Below, piece by piece: positions 18,022 through 26,793 of a DNA stretch of 64,000 nucleotides. How positions within the stretch are numbered: position 1 is the first letter of the stretch; every line of letters starts with the position of its first letter. The stretch lies in NCBI GenBank assembly GCA_963805705.1, contig CAWDVH010000001.1, forward strand, positions 1,612,001 to 1,676,000, written 5' to 3'. The position numbers were made by a program, and so were the translations under genes. Source of the stretch: CAWDVH01 sp963805705. Its GTDB lineage: Bacteria > Actinomycetota > Actinomycetes > Streptosporangiales > Streptosporangiaceae. The notes below the pieces were generated by a model. The model did not search any database and was not told the origin of the DNA. It saw only the letters and a program-made list of their open reading frames with translations.

Positions 18022-19905
18022 GTGCTTAGGGGTCTGACCTACGTGTCTGAGATGACTGACCGCGGCGTGCCGGACGCGGCCGCGACGGCAGTCGGCGAGG
18101 ATGACCGGCCCGGCCGGCCGCGGGCCGCGCGTCCGGCCGACCGGCGGCAGCAGCGGCGCTGGGTGCCCCTGACGGCAGGCTGGCTCGCGTTCCTGATCGG
18201 CGCGGCCGATGTCATACTCGGCGCGCGGGTAGGCGTGCTGTACCGGCACTTCAATCACCCGCTGCGCCAGTTCGCTGAGCTGGCGCCGGGGACACTGGCC
18301 GGTCTCACCCGGACTGCCGATGTGATCATCGGCCTGCTGCTGCTCATGCTCTCGCACGGCCTGCGCAGGCGGAAGCGGCGCGCGTGGCAGGGCGCGCTGG
18401 TGCTGCTGGCCTCGAGCGCGGCGATCCACGCCCTGGTGCGCGACCGGCATCTGGTCCCGGCCGCCGTGGCCGCGGCCCTGATCGTCATCCTGCTGTGCTA
18501 CCGGCGCGAGTTCTACGCGACCGGCGATCCCAGGACCCGGTGGCGGGCGCTCGGGGCGTTCTGCGGGCTGGCGATCGCCGACGTGGCCATCGGGCTGGCT
18601 TACCTCATGGTCACCCGCGGCCTCGCGGCTGACTATCCGCTCACGCAGCGAGTCGAGTCGGTGCTCTCCGACCTGGTCGGATTCGCCGGGCCTGTCCAGT
18701 TCACGTCGGAGACCCGCGGCGATATCTTCTACCTCCTGACCGGGGGGCTCGGGCTGTTCACGCTCATCGTCGTCGGGTACCTGTTCCTGCGGCCGGCCCG
18801 GCCCGTGGACAAGCTCAGCGAGAAAGACGCGGCCAGGGTCAGGGACCTGCTCGGCAAGCACGGGGAGAAGGACTCCCTCGGATACTTCGCGCTCCGCCAC
18901 GACAAGAGCGTCATCTGGTCGGCTACGGGCAAGTCCTGCATTGGCTACCGGGTCCTGTCCGGGGTGATGCTGGCCAGTGGTGACCCCATCGGTGACCCCG
19001 AGGCGTGGCCGGGGGCGATTCACGCGTTCCTCGACCAGGCGGCCCGGCATGCCTGGGTGCCGGCGGTGGTGGGCTGCGGCGAGCTCGGTGCCGAGATCTG
19101 GTGCCGTGAGGGCGGGCTGACGGCCCTCGAGCTCGGCGACGAGGCCGTCGTCGATGTCGCGGACTTCTCGCTCCAGGGCCGGTGCATGCGCAATGTCCGG
19201 CAGATGGTGACCAGGGTGGGCAGGCACGGGTACGTCGCCGAGATTCGCAGGGTCGGCGACATCCCGCGGGCGGAAATTGACCGGATGATCAGGCAGGCCG
19301 ATTCCTGGCGGGGCAGTCCGACGGAGCGAGGCTTCTCGATGGCGCTGGGTCGCGTGGGGGCCGCCGGGGACGAGCGCTGCGTCGTCGCCACGGCTACCGA
19401 GGACGGCGTGCTGCGCGCGATCCTGCATTTCGTGCCCTGGGGATCTGACGGGCTCTCGCTCGACCTCATGCGCCGCGACCGGACGGCCCAGGCGGGCCTG
19501 AACGATTTTCTTATCGTCGAGACGATCAAGAACGCGCATGAGCTCGGCGTCAAGCGCATCTCGCTGAACTTCGCGGTGTTCCGTGCCGCCCTCGAACGCG
19601 GTGAGCGAATCGGCGCCGGGCCCCTCGTGCGGGCCTGGCGGCGCATCCTGGTCTTCATGTCGCGGTGGTTCCAGATCGAGTCGCTGTACAAGTTCAACGC
19701 CAAGTTCTGCCCGTACTGGGTACCGCGGTTCCTGGTGTACCCCAACACCAGGGACGTGGCGCGGATCGGCCTGGCCGCTCTGGAGGCCGAGGCATTCCTG
19801 GTCCGGCCCACCGTGGAGATTCGCAGGCTGGCCAGGAAGGCGGGTCTGGGACGGTTCACCAGCCGCGTGACCAGATTAGGCCGGCGGGCTGGCAGGCCGG
19901 CGTAG
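18022..19905 (+). CDS. MprF/LysX-like phosphatidylglycerol lysyltransferase domain protein (DUF2156)
   Basis: A 627-residue membrane protein: a charged head, about six hydrophobic segments between residues 50 and 265, then a cytosolic DUF2156 domain with tandem GNAT-like folds. The second half contains GYRVLSGVMLASGDPIGDP and RISLNFAVFRAALERG, typical of the aminoacyl-phosphatidylglycerol transferase core. Such enzymes move lysine from Lys-tRNA to membrane lipid, giving resistance to cationic peptides. Mycobacterial LysX has a fused lysyl-tRNA synthetase, absent here; a separate lysS lies 5 kb away. Starts at GTG 18022, GTG 18043 or ATG 18052 are possible. Confidence 0.85.
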   Translation: MLRGLTYVSEMTDRGVPDAAATAVGEDDRPGRPRAARPADRRQQRRWVPLTAGWLAFLIGAADVILGARVGVLYRHFNHPLRQFAELAPGTLAGLTRTADVIIGLLLLMLSHGLRRRKRRAWQGALVLLASSAAIHALVRDRHLVPAAVAAALIVILLCYRREFYATGDPRTRWRALGAFCGLAIADVAIGLAYLMVTRGLAADYPLTQRVESVLSDLVGFAGPVQFTSETRGDIFYLLTGGLGLFTLIVVGYLFLRPARPVDKLSEKDAARVRDLLGKHGEKDSLGYFALRHDKSVIWSATGKSCIGYRVLSGVMLASGDPIGDPEAWPGAIHAFLDQAARHAWVPAVVGCGELGAEIWCREGGLTALELGDEAVVDVADFSLQGRCMRNVRQMVTRVGRHGYVAEIRRVGDIPRAEIDRMIRQADSWRGSPTERGFSMALGRVGAAGDERCVVATATEDGVLRAILHFVPWGSDGLSLDLMRRDRTAQAGLNDFLIVETIKNAHELGVKRISLNFAVFRAALERGERIGAGPLVRAWRRILVFMSRWFQIESLYKFNAKFCPYWVPRFLVYPNTRDVARIGLAALEAEAFLVRPTVEIRRLARKAGLGRFTSRVTRLGRRAGRPA

Positions 19906-19922
19906 GCCGTAGATTGGCGCCT

Positions 19923-20921
19923 ATGCCGGGTGACGCGGAAGGTAATGCTGCGCCAGGCCGCGCCGCCGGCGCGGCGCCCCGAGACCCGGCATCCGGAGAC
20001 CCCGCATCACGAGGCGTGACGTCCCGAGACCCGGCGTCCCGAGGCGCGGGGCCGCTGCCGGCGGCGGCCCGGTGCCTGGTCATGGGAGTGGTCAACGTCA
20101 CCCCGGATTCCTTCTCTGACGGCGGCCGGTGGCTCGCGCCGGATGCGGCAGTTGCTCATGGGCTGGAGCTCCTGGCCCAGGGCGCGGACATAGTGGACGT
20201 CGGCGGTGAGTCGACCCGGCCCGGTGCCGGGCGGATAACGGCGCGGGAGGAACTGCGCAGGGTCGCCCCCGTTATCACCGAGCTCGCCGCGGCGGGCGCG
20301 TACGTGAGCATTGACACCATGCGTGCGCAGGTGGCGGAATTCGCGCTGGAGGCCGGGGCCGCCCTGGTGAACGACGTGAGCGGCGGACTGGCCGACCCGC
20401 TGATGGTCCCCCTGATCGCCGAGTCCGGGGCACCCTACGTCATCACGCACTGGCGCGGGCACAGCCGCGCCATGCACGAGAGGGCCGATTACGCCGACGT
20501 GGTCGGCGAGGTGCGCGACGAGCTCCGCCAGCGGGCGGACACCGTCATCGCGGCGGGCGTCGATCCGGCCCGCATCATCGTGGACCCGGGCATCGGCTTC
20601 GCCAAGCGGGCCGAGCATAACTGGGCGCTGCTCGCCGGACTGGGCGAAATCTCTGATCTGGGCCCGGACGGCTCACCCTTCCGGGTCCTGGTCGGCGCAT
20701 CGCGCAAGCGCTTCCTCGGCAGCCTGCTCGCGACCAGGGACGGGGAGCCGCGGCCCTTCGCGAGCTGCGATCTGGCGACGATCTCGGTGACGGCGCTGGC
20801 CGCGGCCGCAGGGGCTTGGTGCGTGCGCGTGCATGCCGTGCCGGGCAATGCCGACGCCGTGCGCGTCGCCGCGCGGTGGCGCCAGGCCGCCGGCCCTGAC
20901 GCCGCCGGGACGGCCAGATGA
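19923..20921 (+). CDS. folP: Dihydropteroate synthase
   Basis: The sulfonamide target, joining p-aminobenzoate to dihydropterin pyrophosphate. A TIM-barrel enzyme with MGVVNVTPDSFSDGG, VDVGGESTRPGA, DIG-type IIVDPGIGFAKRAEHN and LVGASRKRFLGSLL. The first 45 residues are a Pro/Ser/Arg/Asp low-complexity leader built from imperfect DNA repeats, so the native start could be later. The stop overlaps the folB ATG (ATGA), showing coupling. Confidence 0.95.
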   Translation: MPGDAEGNAAPGRAAGAAPRDPASGDPASRGVTSRDPASRGAGPLPAAARCLVMGVVNVTPDSFSDGGRWLAPDAAVAHGLELLAQGADIVDVGGESTRPGAGRITAREELRRVAPVITELAAAGAYVSIDTMRAQVAEFALEAGAALVNDVSGGLADPLMVPLIAESGAPYVITHWRGHSRAMHERADYADVVGEVRDELRQRADTVIAAGVDPARIIVDPGIGFAKRAEHNWALLAGLGEISDLGPDGSPFRVLVGASRKRFLGSLLATRDGEPRPFASCDLATISVTALAAAAGAWCVRVHAVPGNADAVRVAARWRQAAGPDAAGTAR

Positions 20922-21283
20922 CCGCGGACCGGATCTCGCTGCTCGGGCTGCGCGCGTTCGGCCGGCATGGCGTGTTCGATCACGAGCGCGCTGACGGCCA
21001 GGAATTCGTGGTTGACGCGGTGCTCTGGGTCGACACCAGGGCCGCAGCGGCCGCTGATGACCTGAGCCTGACCGCCGACTACGGTGCCGTCGCCGACCGG
21101 CTGGCGGCCATCGTCGCCGGCGAGCCGGTCGCCCTGATCGAGACCCTGGCGGACCGGCTGGCGGCCGCGTGCCTGGCGGAAGAATCCGTGCAGCAGGTGG
21201 AGATCACGGTGCACAAGCCGCATGCGCCCGTAGCTCAGCCAGTGAGCGACATCACGGTCACCATCTCCAGGAGCCGCCCATGA
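20918..21283 (+). CDS. folB: Dihydroneopterin aldolase
   Basis: A 121-residue tunnel-fold enzyme that cleaves dihydroneopterin to hydroxymethyl-dihydropterin and glycolaldehyde. It begins with ISLLGLRAFGRHGVFDHE (catalytic region with conserved His and Glu) and has LTADYGAVADRL, the catalytic Tyr segment, and VEITVHKPHAPV near the end (catalytic Lys). It sits between folP and folK with 4-base overlaps at the 5' end. Confidence 0.95.
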   Translation: MTADRISLLGLRAFGRHGVFDHERADGQEFVVDAVLWVDTRAAAAADDLSLTADYGAVADRLAAIVAGEPVALIETLADRLAAACLAEESVQQVEITVHKPHAPVAQPVSDITVTISRSRP

Positions 21284-21301
21284 CCGCGCCCCGCCCCGCC
21301 G

Positions 21302-21862
21302 ATGGGCGCGGGGCGCCCGCCAGGGACGAGGATCCGGCTGCCTCGGGCGAGGGCCGGCGCCCGCCGGGTGGTGCTGGCGCTCGGCAGCAATCTGGGCGAT
21401 CGCCTGGCGAACCTGCAGGGCGCCCTTGACTTCCTGTGCGCCGGGCCAGGCCTGCGGCGGTGCGTGGTGTCGCCGGTGTATGAGACATCCCCGGTCGGCG
21501 GGCCGGATCAGGGCGACTTCCTCAACGCGGTCCTGCTCACTTCCACCGCGCTGCCGGCCCGGTCGATCCTGGACCGGTGCCAGGCGGCGGAAGCCGCGTT
21601 CGGGCGAGTCCGCGACGTGGTCTGGGGACCGCGCACGCTCGATGTCGATGTGATCGTGTGCGGGGACGAGATCAGCGAGGAGCCGGTCCTGACGCTGCCG
21701 CATCCCCGCGCGCACGAGCGGGCGTTCGTGCTCGCCCCCTGGCACGACATCGAGGCGGACGCGCGGATCCCCGGCCGGGGCCGGGTCGAGGACCTGCTGG
21801 CCGCGCTCGGCCCCGCTGGCGTGCGACGCCTGCCCGATGCTCAGCTGCGGGCGTGCGCATGA
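21302..21862 (+). CDS. folK: HPPK (2-amino-4-hydroxy-6-hydroxymethyldihydropteridine diphosphokinase)
   Basis: It transfers pyrophosphate from ATP to hydroxymethyl-dihydropterin. Motifs are LALGSNLGDRLANLQGALDF, YETSPVGGPDQGDFLNAV and WGPRTLDVDVIVCGDE with the two metal-binding Asp, then LPHPRAHERAFVLAPW. The start is problematic. The ATG overlapping the folB stop (21280) reads MTAPRPADGRGAPARDED, a normal leader for this family, but in a different phase from the core. In phase, ATG 21302 gives a very basic leader and GTG 21368 starts right at the core. A one-base indel between 21280 and 21368 would reconcile them. Confidence 0.9.
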   Translation: MGAGRPPGTRIRLPRARAGARRVVLALGSNLGDRLANLQGALDFLCAGPGLRRCVVSPVYETSPVGGPDQGDFLNAVLLTSTALPARSILDRCQAAEAAFGRVRDVVWGPRTLDVDVIVCGDEISEEPVLTLPHPRAHERAFVLAPWHDIEADARIPGRGRVEDLLAALGPAGVRRLPDAQLRACA

Positions 21863-21881
21863 CCGGGCGGGCGGCTCGGCG

Positions 21882-22343
21882 GTGAAGCCGACCCGGCTGC
21901 GAACGCTGCTGGCCATCGCCGTCGTCTGCGCGCTGGCCGCCTGGCTGGCCGTCCGCGCGACCTTCGCCAACCTGCCGGTACTGCCCTGGACCGCCGTGCC
22001 GGCCATGCTGCTGCTGGCCATCGGCGAAACGGGAATCGGGCGGAATCTGCAGGGCAGGCTCCGCGGCCGCAGTACCGGCAAGCCGCTCGCGCCGATCGCA
22101 GTGGCCAGGGTGGTCGCGCTGGCCAAGGCCAGCTCCGCCGCCGCGGCCGCGATCGGCGGCCTCGCGGCGGGATTCCTGATTTACGTGCTCGGCTCCCTGG
22201 ACAAGACGATCCCGCGCGGTGATGCCCTGACCGCGGGCATCACCCTGGGGTCGGCCGCCGTCCTGACGGGCGCGGCTCTCTACCTGGAGAACTGCTGCCG
22301 GGCGCCGCCACCCCCCGAAGCCCAGGATGACGCGGGAGGATGA
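21882..22343 (+). CDS. DUF3180 membrane protein
   Basis: A 153-residue actinobacterial DUF3180 protein of unknown function. Four hydrophobic segments are visible: LLAIAVVCALAAWLAV, LPWTAVPAMLLLAIG, SAAAAAIGGLAAGFLIYVL and TAGITLGSAAVLTGAALYL, followed by a short acidic tail. It lies directly after folK, as in M. tuberculosis Rv3605c. GTG 21882 was preferred because the upstream frame extension lies within folK. Confidence 0.88.
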   Translation: MKPTRLRTLLAIAVVCALAAWLAVRATFANLPVLPWTAVPAMLLLAIGETGIGRNLQGRLRGRSTGKPLAPIAVARVVALAKASSAAAAAIGGLAAGFLIYVLGSLDKTIPRGDALTAGITLGSAAVLTGAALYLENCCRAPPPPEAQDDAGG

Positions 22344-22424
22344 GTATCGGGTGTCGGGCGGCCGGCGCCGCCGCGGATATGCTGATCACGGCCGTCCGGT
22401 ACCCGCCGAGGACTGGAACGAGAG

Positions 22425-23354
22425 ATGGACATTGACGACGCGCGCAGCCAGGGTCTTCCCGGCGGCTCGCAACTGCAGCACCCGGCCCAGCTCCGGGTCG
22501 GCATCGTGGGCGCCGGCCGGGTAGGAACAGCGCTCGCGGCCGCGCTGGCCAGGGCGGGCCACCAGGTGGTGGCCGCCTCGGCCGTCTCGCAGGAGTCCCG
22601 GCGGCGGGTCACGCGCCGGCTGCCCGGCACGGCGATCCGGCGCCCCGAGGAGGTCGTGGGCGAGGCTGACCTGGTCCTGCTGACCGTTCCCGACGACGTG
22701 CTGCCCGGCCTGGTCGCCGGCCTGGCCGCGACCGGCGCGCGGCTGGACGGCCGCCTGCTAGCCCACGCCAGCGGCCTGCACGGCCTGGCCGTGCTGGAGC
22801 CCGCTACCCGCCGCGGTGCGATGCCCATGGCCCTGCACCCGGTGATGACCTTCACCGGGCGCCCGGACGACATTGACCGGCTGGCCGGCATCAGCTTCGG
22901 GGTGACCGCGCCGCAGCAGCTGCGGCCTGTCGCTGAGGCGCTGGTGGTAGAGATGGGCGGCGAGCCGGTCTTCATCGACGAGGAGCGCCGTGACCTCTAT
23001 CACGCGGCCCTGGCCAGCGCGGCCAATCATCTGGTGACCCTGGTCGTGCAGGCAGGCGACCTGCTGCGCGACGCCGGCGTGTCCGATCCGGCCCGGATGC
23101 TCGGCCCGCTGCTGTCCGCTGCCCTCGATAACGCGCTGCGGCTCGGCGACGCCGGGCTGACCGGCCCCGTGGCGCGCGGCGACGCCGACACCGTGGCCCG
23201 CCACCTTGAGGCCCTCCGGTCCGCCGCGCCCGAGGCGCTGCCGGCCTACCTGGCCCTGGCCAGGCTCACCGCGGATCGGGCGCTGGCGGCCGGCACCCTG
23301 ACCCTGCCGGACGCGCGGCGCCTGCTGGACGTGCTCGCCGGGACGCCCCGGTGA
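22425..23354 (+). CDS. Rossmann-like/DUF2520 protein, possible ketopantoate reductase-like enzyme
   Basis: A 309-residue NAD(P)-binding protein: RVGIVGAGRVGTALAAALAR is the dinucleotide fold, and LLTVPDDVLPGLVAGLA follows. The C-terminal helical DUF2520 domain contains LYHAALASAANHLVTLVVQA. In actinobacteria this gene sits immediately before panC (Rv3603c), so a role in pantoate formation is a reasonable inference but not proven. The stop overlaps the panC GTG. Between DUF3180 and this gene is an 81-bp gap with no gene; M. tuberculosis has an extra membrane protein there. Confidence 0.88.
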   Translation: MDIDDARSQGLPGGSQLQHPAQLRVGIVGAGRVGTALAAALARAGHQVVAASAVSQESRRRVTRRLPGTAIRRPEEVVGEADLVLLTVPDDVLPGLVAGLAATGARLDGRLLAHASGLHGLAVLEPATRRGAMPMALHPVMTFTGRPDDIDRLAGISFGVTAPQQLRPVAEALVVEMGGEPVFIDEERRDLYHAALASAANHLVTLVVQAGDLLRDAGVSDPARMLGPLLSAALDNALRLGDAGLTGPVARGDADTVARHLEALRSAAPEALPAYLALARLTADRALAAGTLTLPDARRLLDVLAGTPR

Positions 23355-24265
23355 TCCCGGTGATCGCCAGGACCCTGGCCGGGCTGGGGGCCGCCCGCGC
23401 CTGCCTGCCCGGTCCCGTCGTCCTCGTCCCGACCATGGGCGCGCTGCATGACGGGCACCGGGTGGTGCTGCGGCGGGCGCGCGAGCTCGCGCAGCCCGAC
23501 GGCAGCGTGGTGGTATCGGTCTTCGTCAATCCCCTGCAATTCGGCCCGGGCGAGGACCTTGATCGCTATCCGCGCACGCTCGAGCAGGACGTGGCCGTCT
23601 GCTGCGAGGAGGGCGCCGCTGTCGTCTTCGCGCCCGAGCGCGCGCAGATGTACCCGGCGGAGCAGATGATCACGGTCAGCCCCGGCCCGATGGGGCGCGT
23701 GTTCGAGGGACGATCCCGGCCAGGGTTCTTCGACGGCGTGCTCACCGTGGTGCTGAAGCTGCTTCAGCTCGTCCAGCCCGACCTGGCGGTTTTCGGGGAG
23801 AAGGACGCGCAGCAGCTGGCCCTGATCCGGCGGATGGCCGCCGACCTGAACCTCCGGGTGCAGATCGCCGCCGCGCCGATCGTCCGCGACCCGGACGGCC
23901 TGGCGTCCTCCAGCCGGAACTCCTACCTGTCGGCCGCGGAGCGGGCCACCGCGCTCGCGCTGCCGCGGGCCCTGCAGGCCGGTGCCGCCGCCGCCGCCGC
24001 CCGCCCGGCCGCCGCCAGCCCGGCGGCCGCCAGCCCGGCGGCCGCCAGCCCGGCCGCCGTCCTGGCGGCCGCGCGGGCCAGCCTCGACGCCGCCGCGGCC
24101 GCTGACCCCCCGCTGCGCCTGGACTACGTCGCCCTGGCCGATCCGGCTACCTTCGAGGAGGTCGGCGAGTCCTACCGCGGCCCGGCCCTGCTGCTCGCCG
24201 CCTGCACCGTGGGGACAACCCGGCTGATCGACAACGCGCAGCTCACGCTCGGCGGCGGACCCTGA
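23351..24265 (+). CDS. panC: Pantothenate synthetase
   Basis: It condenses pantoate with beta-alanine using ATP. Seen: PTMGALHDGHRVVLRRAR (HIGH-like), SVFVNPLQFGPGEDLDRYPR, FGEKDAQQLALIRRM and DPDGLASSSRNSYLS. About 30 residues after the Arg/Asn motif there is an Ala/Pro/Ser insertion produced by a 15-bp tandem repeat, probably on the surface. The GTG overlaps the upstream stop. panD, which follows panC in M. tuberculosis, is absent here; only a 67-bp gap precedes coaX. Confidence 0.96.
   Translation: MIPVIARTLAGLGAARACLPGPVVLVPTMGALHDGHRVVLRRARELAQPDGSVVVSVFVNPLQFGPGEDLDRYPRTLEQDVAVCCEEGAAVVFAPERAQMYPAEQMITVSPGPMGRVFEGRSRPGFFDGVLTVVLKLLQLVQPDLAVFGEKDAQQLALIRRMAADLNLRVQIAAAPIVRDPDGLASSSRNSYLSAAERATALALPRALQAGAAAAAARPAAASPAAASPAAASPAAVLAAARASLDAAAAADPPLRLDYVALADPATFEEVGESYRGPALLLAACTVGTTRLIDNAQLTLGGGP
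24011..24055. repeat. 15-bp tandem repeat within panC
   Basis: Three near-identical copies of GCCGCCAGCCCGGCG encode AASPA units in a surface insertion of PanC. The reading frame is kept. Confidence 0.85.
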
Positions 24266-24332
24266 TCACCCGGCCGCTGCGGTCGCCCGGTACGGGCCTG
24301 CGCGATCGTGGCCCACGACACCAGGGAGCGGC

Positions 24333-25124
24333 ATGCTGCTGACGATTGACGTGGGAAACACCAACACGGTGCTGGGCGTGTTCGACGGCGAGGAGCTCCT
24401 CGAGCACTGGCGGATCGCCACCGACCCGGTGCGGACGGCAGACGAGCTGGCCGTGATCCTGCAGGGACTGCTCTCCCAGAGCGCGCTATTCAAGGTCTCC
24501 GACATCAGCGGCGTGGCGCTGTGCTCGACCGTGCCGTCCGTGCTGCATGAGATGCGGGAGATGTTCATCCGCTACTACGGGGACGTCCCGGCGGTGATTG
24601 TGGAGCCGGGAGTGCGCACCGGGGTGTCGGTGCGGATGGACAATCCCAAGGAGGTCGGCAGCGACCGGATCATGAATTCGCTCGCCGCCGTCCACCTGTA
24701 CGGCGGCCCGGCGATCGTCGTGGACTTCGGGACCTCGACCAACTTCGACGCGGTCAGCGAGCGAGGCGAGTTCGTCGGCGGCGCCCTGGCTCCCGGTATC
24801 GAGATCTCGGTCGACGCGCTGTCGCGCCGGGCGGCCCAGCTGCTGAAGGTAGAGCTGGCCAGGCCAAGTCACGTGATCGGGAAGAACACGGTCGAGGCCC
24901 TGCAGTCGGGGATCATCTTCGGCTTCGCCGGCCAGATCGAGGGCATCGCCAGGCGGATGGCGGCCGAGCTCGCGCCCGCCGACCCGGACTCGGTGACGAT
25001 CATTGCCACTGGCGGCCTCGCGCCGCTGGTCATCGATGAGGTTGGGCTGATCGACGTCTACGAGCCGTGGCTGACACTGGTCGGCCTGCGCCTGGTCTAC
25101 GAGCGGAACACCGCCGATTCCTGA
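24333..25124 (+). CDS. coaX: Type III pantothenate kinase
   Basis: A 263-residue ASKHA-fold kinase doing the first step of CoA synthesis; it is potassium-dependent and not feedback-inhibited by CoA. LLTIDVGNTNTVLGVFDGEE is the phosphate 1 motif. VGSDRIMNSLAAVHLYGGPA and VVDFGTSTNFDAV carry conserved Asp and Thr residues, and GGALAPGIEISVDALSRRAA completes the signature. In place as Rv3600c, between panC and lysS. Confidence 0.96.
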   Translation: MLLTIDVGNTNTVLGVFDGEELLEHWRIATDPVRTADELAVILQGLLSQSALFKVSDISGVALCSTVPSVLHEMREMFIRYYGDVPAVIVEPGVRTGVSVRMDNPKEVGSDRIMNSLAAVHLYGGPAIVVDFGTSTNFDAVSERGEFVGGALAPGIEISVDALSRRAAQLLKVELARPSHVIGKNTVEALQSGIIFGFAGQIEGIARRMAAELAPADPDSVTIIATGGLAPLVIDEVGLIDVYEPWLTLVGLRLVYERNTADS

Positions 25125-25196
25125 CGTTCCGTCGGACGGATCTCAGCCCGGATACTCCGGTGACCCCCGCTGCACGGCACCGGTACCCTCAGGCAG

Positions 25197-26726
25197 ATGA
25201 CGGACCAAGACCGGGCGGAGGCGGCCGACTCGGGCGCCGCCCGCGAGGCGGCCAGCGACGCGCCCGAGCAGATGCAGGTACGCCTGGCGAAGGTCGAGCG
25301 GCTCCGGGCCGCCGGCATCGAGCCGTACCCGGCCGCCTTTCCCCGCACCGACACCATCGCGCAGGTACGCGAGCGTTATCCCGCCCTGCCGGCCGGGGAA
25401 GCCACCGGCGAGCGTGTCGGCGTGACCGGGCGGATCATGCTGTCGCGCAATGGCGGCAAGCTCTGCTTCGCGACGATCAGGGATGGCACCGGCGAGATTC
25501 AGGTCATGATCTCGCTGGACCGGGTCGGCGAGCAGGCGCTGGCGGCATGGAAGCAGGACGTGGACCTCGGTGATCATATCGGGGTCGAGGGCGAGGTCAT
25601 CGCCTCGCGCAGCGGCGAGCTGTCCGTGCTCGCCGACTCCTACGCCATCACCGCCAAGGCATTGCGGCCGCTCCCTGAGAAGCACCGGGGCCTGACTGAT
25701 CCGGGGTCGCGCGTCCGCTTCCGCTATCTCGACCTGATCGTCAACCCCGAGGCCAGGCGCCTGGCCGAGCTGCGCGGTGCGGTGAATCGCGCGCTGCGGG
25801 AACAGCTGCACGCCCGCGGTTACCTGGAAGTCGAGACGCCGGTGCTGCAGACGCTGCACGGCGGCGCGAACGCCCGGCCGTTTATCACCCATATCAATGC
25901 CTTCGACCTGGACTTGTACCTGAGGATCGCGCTGGAGCTCTACCTCAAGCGGCTGGTGGTCGGCGGGATCGAGAAGGTGTACGAGATCGGCCGGATCTTC
26001 CGCAACGAGGGCGCCGACGCCACGCACAATCCCGAGTTCACGATGCTCGAGGCGTACGAGGCGTACGGCGACTACACCACGATGGCCACCCTCACCAGGG
26101 AGCTGATCCAGGCCGCGGCGCGGGAAGGCCTGGGCGGGACCGTCGTGCGCAGGCCGGACGGCTCGCAGACCGACATCGGCGGCGACTGGCCGTCCCAGAC
26201 GGTGCACGACGCCGTCTCCGAGGCGCTGGGTGAGCACGTTACCCCGGATACCGGCGAGGAGAGCCTGCGCAAGCTGGCGGCCCTGGCGGGCGTCGAGCTG
26301 CAGCCCGGCTGGGACCGGGGCCAGGTCCTGCTGGAGATGTATGAGCACCTGGTCGAGGCGCGCACGGTCACACCGACCTTCTACCGGGATTTCCCCGTCG
26401 AGACCGCGCCGCTCACCAGGGCGCACCGGGACGATCCCCGGCTCGCCGAGAAGTGGGATCTGGTCGCGTTCGGGACCGAGATCGCGACGGCCTATACCGA
26501 GCTGGTGGATCCGGTGGAGCAGCGTGCTCGCCTGACCGCGCAGTCCCTGCTGGCCGCCGGGGGCGACCCGGAGGCCATGCAGCTCGATGAGGACTTCCTG
26601 CGGGCCCTGGAGCACGGCATGCCGCCCAGCGGCGGGATGGGCATGGGCACTGACCGGCTGCTGATCATGCTCACCGGCGCGGGCATCAGGGAGACGATCC
26701 TGTTCCCGCTGGTGAAGCCGACCTGA
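25197..26726 (+). CDS. lysS: Lysyl-tRNA synthetase, class II
   Basis: A 509-residue cytosolic LysRS. The OB-fold anticodon domain occupies about residues 65-165. Class II motifs follow: motif 1 with YLEVETPVLQTLHGGANARP, motif 2 FRNEGADATHNPEFTMLE, and motif 3 GMGMGTDRLLIMLTG near the end. The 30-residue head is acidic and Ala-rich. It charges tRNA-Lys and could also feed the MprF-like transferase at 18-20 kb. It is followed by direct repeats and the convergent NlpC/P60 gene. Confidence 0.97.
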   Translation: MTDQDRAEAADSGAAREAASDAPEQMQVRLAKVERLRAAGIEPYPAAFPRTDTIAQVRERYPALPAGEATGERVGVTGRIMLSRNGGKLCFATIRDGTGEIQVMISLDRVGEQALAAWKQDVDLGDHIGVEGEVIASRSGELSVLADSYAITAKALRPLPEKHRGLTDPGSRVRFRYLDLIVNPEARRLAELRGAVNRALREQLHARGYLEVETPVLQTLHGGANARPFITHINAFDLDLYLRIALELYLKRLVVGGIEKVYEIGRIFRNEGADATHNPEFTMLEAYEAYGDYTTMATLTRELIQAAAREGLGGTVVRRPDGSQTDIGGDWPSQTVHDAVSEALGEHVTPDTGEESLRKLAALAGVELQPGWDRGQVLLEMYEHLVEARTVTPTFYRDFPVETAPLTRAHRDDPRLAEKWDLVAFGTEIATAYTELVDPVEQRARLTAQSLLAAGGDPEAMQLDEDFLRALEHGMPPSGGMGMGTDRLLIMLTGAGIRETILFPLVKPT

Positions 26727-26760
26727 GCCGTTCCGGGGAGCTAGCCGTTCCGGGGGAGCT
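26726..26760. repeat. 17/18-bp direct repeat at the lysS stop codon
   Basis: AGCCGTTCCGGGGAGCT is followed at once by the same sequence with one extra G. The repeat begins at the last base of the lysS stop codon, in the 67-bp gap before the convergent hydrolase gene. Confidence 0.8.
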
Positions 26761-26793
26761 TAAGGGATCGGCCGGCGGAGCGCCTGCGGCGGA

